Shown here one piece after another: positions 1 through 6,637 of a DNA stretch of 15,112 nt. Below the pieces are notes generated by a model that was not told the origin of the DNA, searched no databases, and was given only the letters and a program-made list of their open reading frames with translations. The number at the start of each line of letters is the position of its first letter. Position 1 is the stretch's first letter. Source of the stretch: Clostridiales bacterium UBA7568 (GTDB taxonomy: Bacteria; Bacillota; Clostridia; Oscillospirales; CAG-272); contig DLLG01000004.1 of NCBI GenBank assembly GCA_002479075.1, positions 216,170 through 231,281 of the forward strand, given 5' to 3'. The position numbers were made by a program, and so were the translations under genes.

Positions 1-59
1 AAAAGTACGGTCAAAGAAAAGTGCGGTGCCTTTCTCCAATAAGAAAAGTATTTCAGACG

Positions 60-479
60 TTATTTGAATTCGTGATAAAACAGTCCCATAAAGATCAGGG
101 CTGCCGCCATAAATATCGCTCCGCATATGAACAGGAAAGCATAACCCTTCGAGCGGTTTTTCTTTTTCCTGTCAACGTATTCATAATATTTCTCCCTCTT
201 TCTTGCCGCCCCTGCGGGGAATATCCTCGCCCAAAGCCAAGAGAAGACGTATGTGATTCCGTCAAGCGTTCCCGTCGTCGATACCCAGACGAGAAGCCCG
301 AGCATCAGGAGGATAACGCCGGGGATTGTGAATGCGTCGCAGAGGACACGATATTTGTCTGCAAGCGAGGACGAACCGGACGCGCCGTGAAGCGAGTATA
401 CCGTCGCCGATATTGACCCGCTTACGACAAACGTGATTGCATATTTTAGAAAGCTCCCAAAGTGTTTTTTGTCTTTCAC
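60..479 (-). CDS. DUF3899-like small membrane protein, last gene of the opp operon
   Basis: This encodes a 139-residue protein with three likely membrane segments at about residues 9-29, 48-67 and 112-134, and a very basic cytoplasmic stretch (about 93-112, rich in Lys/Arg). The core, an aliphatic segment followed by a VWVSTTGTLDGITY motif near residues 64-77, resembles the DUF3899 family of Firmicutes membrane proteins; I recognise the pattern but could not search it. The start chosen is GTG at 479. Its GTGA overlaps the TGA stop of oppF by four bases, and AGGAG lies eight bases upstream (488-492), which implies translational coupling to oppF. An upstream ATG at 524 would lie inside oppF and lacks a good binding site. 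Function is unknown. The coupling suggests co-expression with the peptide transporter, possibly as an accessory membrane component, but that is inference. Confidence 0.75.
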   Translation of the reverse strand: MKDKKHFGSFLKYAITFVVSGSISATVYSLHGASGSSSLADKYRVLCDAFTIPGVILLMLGLLVWVSTTGTLDGITYVFSWLWARIFPAGAARKREKYYEYVDRKKKNRSKGYAFLFICGAIFMAAALIFMGLFYHEFK

Positions 480-1729
480 AGTCCGAACTCCTGCTTGTAT
501 TTGAGCTCTTCCTCGTCGTTGCAATATACGAAGTGTCCCGGCTCGATCTCACGCATTGTCGGCTGTTGCTTGCTGTAATCGTGAGCGGAGAGGGGATCAT
601 ATGTTATTCTCTCGCGATTCTTTTCCGAATGAGGGTCGGGAAGGGGAATTGCGGAGAGGAGAGAGCGCGTATAGGGATGCATCGGGTGAGCGAAGAGCTC
701 GTCTGACGTTGCAAGCTCAACCATCTTTCCGTAATACATAACGCCGATTCTGTCCGAGAAATATTTAACGACGGAAAGGTCGTGCGCTATGAAGAGAATG
801 GTCAGTCCCAGTCTTTCGCGAAGGTCGTTCAAAAGGTTTATGACCTGCGCCTGAATGGATACGTCAAGAGCGGAGATCGGCTCGTCTGCAATGAGCAGAT
901 CGGGCTGCATTATTACGGAACGCGCAATGCCGATTCTCTGTCTCTGACCGCCTGAAAACTCGTGCGGATAACGTCCGGCGTGTTCGCGGACAAGACCGAC
1001 AAGCTCAAGTATTTCATATACCTTGTTGTCTATATATTCCTTGTCCTTTACGCCGTTTATGATAAGTCCTTCGGATATGATTTCGCGGACTGTCATTCTC
1101 GGGTTGAGAGAAGCAATAGGATCCTGGAATATCATCTGAATTTTTGTTATGAGCTTCGTCTTGCTTGCTATTCTCAGCTGATCACCGTATTCTCTCTTGA
1201 GTTTGTTGAGCTCGTCCGGATTTTTTGCTTCTGCAAGCTTTTTGCTGTATTCTTCCTTGACCTTTTTCACACATTCCCTTGCGTATTCGCGATCGGAATG
1301 CTTGTGATCATACTGCGCCAAAGCTATTTCTTTTTTCTTTTCCGCGATAAATCTGTCAAGCGCGGCTTTCTTTTCGGCAACGGCGGCATCGTTTTTTGCC
1401 TTTGAGGAAGGGTCTTTTTCAGACTCTTTCTTCAAAGCGGCAATTTCCGATTCAACCTTTGCCTTTTCGTTTTTTATATCCTGCCTGTATGAAAGTGTGC
1501 CGGCGCAGATTCTGTGACCTTTGAAATATATGCTGCCGGATGTGATGTCGTAGAGACGGATTATCGAGCGGCCAGTTGTCGTTTTTCCGCAACCGGACTC
1601 GCCGACAAGACCGAATACTTCGCCTTTCTTTATGTCAAAGGAAACGTCGTCAACAGCCTTTGTCCCTTTAAAATATTGGCAAAGATGCTCAACGGAGAGC
1701 AATGTTTCGCCGCTTTTTATTTCATTCAT
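476..1729 (-). CDS. oppF: Oligopeptide ABC transporter ATPase OppF, with coiled-coil insertion
   Basis: This is the second cytoplasmic ATPase of the oligopeptide importer; it pairs with OppD and hydrolyses ATP to drive peptide uptake. The 417-residue protein shows Walker A GESGCGKT (43-50), Q-loop FQDP (201-204), signature FSGGQRQR (258-265), Walker B LLIADEP (278-284) and the switch histidine (H316), then the C-terminal OppDF-type tail starting at HPMHPYT (348-354). All catalytic motifs are intact. Residues about 78-190 are an extra, charged, Lys/Glu/Ala-rich segment with heptad-like spacing, apparently two helices forming a coiled-coil hairpin. Ordinary OppF proteins (about 310-330 residues) have only a short linker between Walker A and the Q-loop. 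The ATG at 1729 was chosen because GGAGG (1738-1742) lies eight bases upstream; a GTG at 1738 is part of that site. The gene overlaps oppD by eight bases, so translation is probably coupled. Confidence 0.95.
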   Translation of the reverse strand: MNEIKSGETLLSVEHLCQYFKGTKAVDDVSFDIKKGEVFGLVGESGCGKTTTGRSIIRLYDITSGSIYFKGHRICAGTLSYRQDIKNEKAKVESEIAALKKESEKDPSSKAKNDAAVAEKKAALDRFIAEKKKEIALAQYDHKHSDREYARECVKKVKEEYSKKLAEAKNPDELNKLKREYGDQLRIASKTKLITKIQMIFQDPIASLNPRMTVREIISEGLIINGVKDKEYIDNKVYEILELVGLVREHAGRYPHEFSGGQRQRIGIARSVIMQPDLLIADEPISALDVSIQAQVINLLNDLRERLGLTILFIAHDLSVVKYFSDRIGVMYYGKMVELATSDELFAHPMHPYTRSLLSAIPLPDPHSEKNRERITYDPLSAHDYSKQQPTMREIEPGHFVYCNDEEELKYKQEFGL

Positions 1730-3881
1730 TTGCTGCACCTCCGTTGTTTTTCTTTGTCATTCTTGCAATACGGTCTGTGATTATCTTCGGTACTTCAACC
1801 TTCGGAGCATCCGGGTGAAGCAGCCAAGTTGCCGCCTTGTGCGTCCCGGAAATGTCAAACATCGGCGGCTGCATTTCGAAATCGATCTGCATAGCATATT
1901 TGTTTCTTTCCGCAAAAGCGTCACCGACGGGCGGATAAATCATATTCGGAGGAGTTCCCGGAATTGCATCCAGCTTCTCCGAGGTATCGAGGTCGGGCAT
2001 AGAGGAGAGAAGTGCCCAGGTGTACGGATGGCGGGGGTCATAGAAAATGTCGTCTGCCGTTCCGTATTCAACGATCTTTCCCGCATACATAACGGCGATG
2101 TCGTCTGCCATATTTGCAACGACGCCAAGATCGTGTGTTATGAATATAACAGAGAGGTTTCTTTCTCTCTTCAGCTTGTTTATAAGCTCAAGTATCTGCG
2201 CCTGAATCGTAACGTCGAGAGCGGTTGTCGGCTCATCGCAGATAAGAATATCCGGATTTGCAACGAGCGCAATTGCGATAACTATACGCTGGCGCATACC
2301 GCCGGAAAATTCAAAGGGGTACTGATAGAAACGTCTGCGAGGCTCGTGAATACCAACCTCCTCCATCAGCTTTATAGCCTTTTCCTTTGCCATACTCTTT
2401 GTTATGCGATAAACAACCTGAGATGCCTTTTCCTTAAGATGATCAACAACGCCGAGCGTTCTTGCGGCAAAATCAACGCTGTCGCTCGCGGAAATATATG
2501 CCTTGTATTTGAGTTCGAGACGTTCAATGACGGATACGATGTCGTCCTTGAGATCATCGAGGTCGTAAACGGTTTTCGGGACGACCTTCCAGTCAACCTT
2601 TTTGCCTTTTGCGATGAGTGCGTCGCGCTTTGCGTTCTGGCGATTGAAACGCTTTTCCTCCTTCGGGTTGCTTTCCTTGCCGAAGAAATATCTGTCTATT
2701 GCGTTTTCTATGCTTGAACGGAACGTATATGCTGCGCTGTCCTTGATTATTTCAAGACGGTCTATCGAATCCTCGACTGCGTCCGAAAGCGAATTTGCAT
2801 ATTTATGAGCCGCAGCTTTTTCAAAATCGGAAGAGAAGTACTCCTTTGCCTGCTCGAGCTTTTCGATGAGAGCTTTCTTTTTATCGAGAGCTTTTGCATA
2901 AGAATACTCAACGCCTGCCTGAGCATTTTTCAGGAACTCTATCATAAAATGGCTGTCGAGATATTCGAGGGTGAGCTCGTTTATCTCCTCTATCGATCTG
3001 GAATCGAGGTCATCGGACTTGTTGTTGAGGCTGTAATAGCCTATTCTGAAGAAATTCGGCTTTGTTTTTCCGATCATCTCTGAAAGAAGCGCTTTTGCTT
3101 CCTCCATAGCGGCTGCGGCATTTTCTAAGCCGTTCTCCGCTTTGAGCTGCTTTCTTGCATTTTTCAGCTTCGCCGAAAGTGCTGCGAGCTTATCAGAATA
3201 GCCCTTTGTAAGATATTCGTCCTTTATCTTGCCGATGCCGGCAGCATATCCCGCAAGAAGAACCGCAAGATCGACCTTCTGGTTTTTGCTTATGCGGAAA
3301 AGTGTGTCTTCTATGCTTGAAACAATGTCAAGCGCATCGGTGTTTGCGTTGTTATAACTATTTTCGAGGACATCTGCCTTGATATTGAATTTATCAAAGG
3401 TTGATATCATTTCGGATATCTTTGCAGTCTGTCCCTCGCCTATTGCGCTTATCATACTGCTCTTCAGAAGAGCAAGGGTTCTGTTGAATTCACGGCGAGC
3501 CTCTTTGCGGTTTGCCTTGTTTTTGAGGAGCATTGCCTCGGTTATCTGCTTGCCGATACGAACGATCGGGTTGAGCGACGAGAGCGGATCCTGGAATATC
3601 ATCGATATTTTGTCTCCGCGGATCTTATGCATCTCGTCTTCTTCTATTTTGAGAAGATCCTTGCCGTCATAGAGAATCTCGCCGCCTTCAATTATCGAGT
3701 TGCCGGCAAGAATTCCGAGTATCGCCTTTGACGTAACGGATTTACCGGAGCCCGACTCGCCGACGATTGCCAGAGTTTTTCCTTTTTCAAGGTCAAACGA
3801 AATATCGCGCACGGCTTTAACCGTTCCGTTCTGCGTACGGAAAGAAATTTTAAGATTTTTAACTTCAAGTATTTTTTCCAT
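1722..3881 (-). CDS. oppD: Oligopeptide ABC transporter ATPase OppD (AmiE-like), with very large internal insertion
   Basis: This is the first ATPase of the oligopeptide importer. At 719 residues it is about twice the usual OppD (roughly 330-360). Conserved motifs are intact: Walker A GESGSGKS (41-48), Q-loop FQDP (96-99), signature FSGGMRQR (525-532), Walker B ILICDEP (545-551) and switch histidine H583. Everything between about 122 and 498 is extra: a mainly helical, charged region with several Lys/Glu/Ala-rich stretches and no cysteine, placed inside the helical subdomain between Q-loop and signature. The C-terminal domain has GDAFAERN (653-660) and TWLLHP (685-690). Where many OppD/DppD proteins carry four cysteines (an iron-sulfur site) this one has D654, N660, D667 and T685, as in Gram-positive AmiE/OppD-type proteins. 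It starts at ATG 3881 with AGAGGAG (3889-3895) seven bases upstream, four bases after oppC. Confidence 0.95.
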   Translation of the reverse strand: MEKILEVKNLKISFRTQNGTVKAVRDISFDLEKGKTLAIVGESGSGKSVTSKAILGILAGNSIIEGGEILYDGKDLLKIEEDEMHKIRGDKISMIFQDPLSSLNPIVRIGKQITEAMLLKNKANRKEARREFNRTLALLKSSMISAIGEGQTAKISEMISTFDKFNIKADVLENSYNNANTDALDIVSSIEDTLFRISKNQKVDLAVLLAGYAAGIGKIKDEYLTKGYSDKLAALSAKLKNARKQLKAENGLENAAAAMEEAKALLSEMIGKTKPNFFRIGYYSLNNKSDDLDSRSIEEINELTLEYLDSHFMIEFLKNAQAGVEYSYAKALDKKKALIEKLEQAKEYFSSDFEKAAAHKYANSLSDAVEDSIDRLEIIKDSAAYTFRSSIENAIDRYFFGKESNPKEEKRFNRQNAKRDALIAKGKKVDWKVVPKTVYDLDDLKDDIVSVIERLELKYKAYISASDSVDFAARTLGVVDHLKEKASQVVYRITKSMAKEKAIKLMEEVGIHEPRRRFYQYPFEFSGGMRQRIVIAIALVANPDILICDEPTTALDVTIQAQILELINKLKRERNLSVIFITHDLGVVANMADDIAVMYAGKIVEYGTADDIFYDPRHPYTWALLSSMPDLDTSEKLDAIPGTPPNMIYPPVGDAFAERNKYAMQIDFEMQPPMFDISGTHKAATWLLHPDAPKVEVPKIITDRIARMTKKNNGGAANE

Positions 3882-3885
3882 AGTC

Positions 3886-5472
3886 TTACTCCTCTACTCC
3901 GCGAAGCGACGGGTTGAATGCGTCTCTGAGTCCGTTGCCGAAAAGGTTAAAGCATATCATAAGAAGCGAAATTACAAGGGCAGGGAAGATCATAAGATGC
4001 GGATAGTTTGTCCAGATGCTGCTCGCGTCCGAAAGAAGCGTACCGAGCGAGGTTGAATTCGAGTTTCCGAGCTTGACGATTCCGAGGAACGAAAGCATAC
4101 TTTCGCTGTTTATAACACCGGGAATGACAAGCGCGCAGGAGGTGATTATCGTGCCGAGAGAGTTCGGGAAGATATGTTTCCAGATAATTCTCGAATCGCT
4201 TGCGCCGAGTGTTCTCGCCGCCATTACGTATTCCTGATTTTTGAAACGGTAAAACTGGGTTCTGACTCTTGCCGCCGTACCTATCCATCCGGTCAGCACG
4301 AAGGCAAACAGCAGGCTGGGTATCGGTCCGACCTTTGCGGCGAGGTGTATCTGGAACAATGTTGCAACGACCATAAACGGAATTCCGGAAAGAATATCCG
4401 AAATACGCTCAAGCACCATATCGACTGCACCGCCGTAGTAGCCTTCGACTGCGCCATATACAGCACCGATGATGAAGTTTATGACGGAAACGCATACGGC
4501 GATGAGAAGAGAGAGCTTGATACCGCCTGCGAGACGGAGGGCAAGATCGTGACCTGTGCTGTCCGTGCCGAAAATATAGTTCGGTTCAAAGCCGTTTGCG
4601 TATCTGTAATAGTTGTAATAAAGCACGCGGACTTTATACTGAGCTTTGTCAAAATCCGAGCCGCCGCCTGTGTATTCATAATAAACGGGGTTGCCGTCAT
4701 CATCGCGGAGATAGTTGTCCTCAAGGACCATATCTTCCGAAAATTCTATATTTCTGACAGTGCCGTTTTCCATAACTCTGACAGGCGTGCCCTTTTTGTT
4801 CTTGAACCAATAGTTTGCGTCGAGCGGGTCGCCGCAGTACGGGCTTTCATCGTCTATCAGAGGATAAAGTACCTGAATTCCCGTTTCAGCTTCCCATTCT
4901 TTGATCTTTGCATATTCCTGCTGTTCTATGCTCTTATAGAGAAAGCCTACTTCGAGGTAAACGTCTATTCTTCCGGGGTAGCTGAGGCGTTCTTTGCGGG
5001 TAGCATCGATATACACCTCGGGTTCTCCCAGGCTGCTTATGGGCTGAAATTCGCTTTCAAGACCCTGCGCGTATGTTATATTGCCGGTTCCGTCGTGATC
5101 TTCTGCCGCCATACCGATTGCGGCTGCCTTGATAAGACCCTTTTCGGAGAAGCTACGTTTTGTTGTGCCGTCAAGTATGCCGAGGTCCTTGAGCAAAAGG
5201 CTTCTGGGGGCTTTTTTCTGATAATATGTGTCCATAAACGAAGCGTCATACTTCGTGTTGCAAAGCGGAACGAGAAATGCAAACAACACTATTCCGATGA
5301 TGATGATCATCGCAACTACGCTCGCCTTGTTCTTGCAGAAGCGTATCCAGGCGTCCTTGAAATAGCCGATGGGCTTATCATCGAATTTTTTATCCGAAAG
5401 ACGGGTGCCGCTCTGGACAAACTGAAGTTTTTCCTTGGGAATTGAGTTCAAATCTATCTTTTTTGATGCCAT
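3886..5472 (-). CDS. oppC: Oligopeptide ABC transporter permease OppC with large external loop
   Basis: This is one of the two membrane subunits forming the peptide channel. The 528-residue protein is much longer than ordinary OppC (about 300-340). Membrane segment 1 is at about 51-70. The family motif FGTDSTGHD (301-309), normally a few dozen residues after segment 1, is displaced by roughly 230 hydrophilic, Tyr/Asp/Gly-rich residues (71-300) that must lie outside the membrane. The remaining segments follow from about 318 to 516. The EAA coupling loop that contacts the ATPases is at about 414-437 and looks normal (EYVMAARTLGA). The ATG at 5472 is preceded by GGGGGAG and starts one base after the oppB stop, indicating tight coupling. 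The extra external loop faces the binding protein OppA, which is itself oversized, so a docking or substrate-guiding role is a reasonable guess. Confidence 0.94.
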   Translation of the reverse strand: MASKKIDLNSIPKEKLQFVQSGTRLSDKKFDDKPIGYFKDAWIRFCKNKASVVAMIIIIGIVLFAFLVPLCNTKYDASFMDTYYQKKAPRSLLLKDLGILDGTTKRSFSEKGLIKAAAIGMAAEDHDGTGNITYAQGLESEFQPISSLGEPEVYIDATRKERLSYPGRIDVYLEVGFLYKSIEQQEYAKIKEWEAETGIQVLYPLIDDESPYCGDPLDANYWFKNKKGTPVRVMENGTVRNIEFSEDMVLEDNYLRDDDGNPVYYEYTGGGSDFDKAQYKVRVLYYNYYRYANGFEPNYIFGTDSTGHDLALRLAGGIKLSLLIAVCVSVINFIIGAVYGAVEGYYGGAVDMVLERISDILSGIPFMVVATLFQIHLAAKVGPIPSLLFAFVLTGWIGTAARVRTQFYRFKNQEYVMAARTLGASDSRIIWKHIFPNSLGTIITSCALVIPGVINSESMLSFLGIVKLGNSNSTSLGTLLSDASSIWTNYPHLMIFPALVISLLMICFNLFGNGLRDAFNPSLRGVEE

Positions 5473-5473
5473 A

Positions 5474-6433
5474 TTATTTCTCCCCCATTCTTATTCTCGG
5501 GTCGATGAAGCCATAGCTTATATCGACGACTATTCCGGCGAGAAGTCCGACGAACGTATAGAATACGCTGTCCATCATAAACACGTCATAGTCAAAAAGG
5601 TTTATTGATTTGATATAAAGCTGACCGACGCCCGGAATTGCGAATATCTGCTCAATTATCATTGAGCCGCCGAGAATGCCGATGAAGCTCGAAATTATCA
5701 TAGGAAGTATCGGCACCATAGCATTTTTGAGCGCGTGACGAGTCGTTGCCTGGGCACGGGTGAGACCTTTTGTACGGGCGAGGAGCATATAATCGGATGT
5801 AAGAGTTTCGGTGAGCTCGGCACGGGTGAAACGGCAGAGACCTGCGATCTCACCGAATGAGAGGGCGAGGATCGGCGCGATCATACTGACGAACATCTTG
5901 CCCGTCCACCAGGAGCCTCCGGCGTCCGCAAGCGAATAAACCTGAAGCGGAAGCCAGCCGAGAAGGAAATAGAATATGAACTGGACGAGGAACGCATAAA
6001 CATACGACGGTACCGAAACGAATACCATAACAGCCGTGCTTATGAGCGAGTCCTGCCACTTGTTTTTCTTTATAGCCGCCAAAACGCCGAAAGCGATGCC
6101 GAGCGGGATTGAGAAGATAAGGGAATAAAGGTTGACGAGGACTGTCGGCAGGAGTCTGCTTGTCAGAACATCCCAGGCGGGCTGTCTGAAGGCTATATAC
6201 CAGGAGGTCCCGAAATCCCAGTCGGTTACTATGTTTTTCAGATATATTCCGTACTGCGTGAGAAGCGGTTTGTTATAGCCGAGCGCCTCCCATCTCGCAG
6301 CGATTGCCTCTGCCTGAACCTTATCCGCGGGAAGCTCCCTCGGCAGGATTCTTATCAGCATAAAGCAGATGGTCATAATTATGAACAGAGTGAAAAACAT
6401 CAATAGAATTCGTTTTATTACGTACTTTGCCAT
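5474..6433 (-). CDS. oppB: Oligopeptide ABC transporter permease OppB
   Basis: This is the partner permease of OppC. Its 319 residues match the normal family size, making it the only transporter subunit here without an obvious insertion. A first membrane segment at about 9-29 is followed by an external loop containing DFGTSW (73-78), typical of OppB-type permeases. Five further segments follow. The EAA coupling loop is at about 214-238 (DYMLLARTKGL at its start), and the C-terminal IDPRIRMG motif is present (310-317). The ATG at 6433 has AAGGAG (6441-6446) seven bases upstream. It is separated from oppA by 204 bases holding a strong stem-loop, so its expression is probably lower than that of the binding protein. 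Confidence 0.95.
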   Translation of the reverse strand: MAKYVIKRILLMFFTLFIIMTICFMLIRILPRELPADKVQAEAIAARWEALGYNKPLLTQYGIYLKNIVTDWDFGTSWYIAFRQPAWDVLTSRLLPTVLVNLYSLIFSIPLGIAFGVLAAIKKNKWQDSLISTAVMVFVSVPSYVYAFLVQFIFYFLLGWLPLQVYSLADAGGSWWTGKMFVSMIAPILALSFGEIAGLCRFTRAELTETLTSDYMLLARTKGLTRAQATTRHALKNAMVPILPMIISSFIGILGGSMIIEQIFAIPGVGQLYIKSINLFDYDVFMMDSVFYTFVGLLAGIVVDISYGFIDPRIRMGEK

Positions 6434-6569
6434 TATATTGCTCCTTGTTTTTTGTTTTGTTGCCTTTAAGACAATGTGCCCGTCGGAATTCTCAGCTAAA
6501 GGCTACGCACATTTCAGCAGGAAATATGCGCAATCTGAGGATGAGAAAACAGAGCCCGAAAAACTGGTG

Positions 6570-6599
6570 TAAGCAGGGGAGAGATTTCTCCCCTGCTTA
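6570..6599 (-). terminator. Stem-loop between oppA and oppB (partial terminator or mRNA stabiliser)
   Basis: A perfect 13-bp inverted repeat (6570-6582 with 6587-6599, arm core AAGCAGGGGAGA on the plus strand) encloses a four-base loop, 39 bases past the oppA stop. Read in the operon direction, the stem is followed by CACCAG and only then by five T, so it is not a textbook terminator. In transporter operons such intercistronic hairpins usually protect the upstream mRNA and let a fraction of transcription continue, giving excess binding protein; that role is inferred here. The plus-strand side has TTTTTT nine bases beyond the stem, so it might also stop antisense transcription. Confidence 0.75.
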
Positions 6600-6637
6600 G
6601 CCTATTTTTTATGCTTTGATACGAAATTTTTTAAAAA

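Noticed and set aside
1..59. Terminator for the opp operon
   Set aside because: I see a short imperfect direct repeat (AAAAGTACGGT and AAAAGTGCGGT) but no stem with a T-run in the operon direction; the real terminator may lie outside the window.
1736..1738. GTG as start of oppF
   Set aside because: These bases are part of the GGAGG binding site that serves the ATG at 1729.
1632..2717. Open frame of 361 codons on the plus strand opposite oppD/oppF
   Set aside because: It is antisense to conserved ATPase motifs, with no ribosome binding site and no domain; a shadow.
4174..5445. Open frame of 423 codons on the plus strand opposite oppC
   Set aside because: It has cysteine-rich, family-less composition and lies fully antisense to a clear permease gene with intact motifs.
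6369..6572. Open frame of 67 codons on the plus strand between oppB and oppA
   Set aside because: It starts inside oppB antisense, has no binding site, and ends at the intercistronic hairpin.
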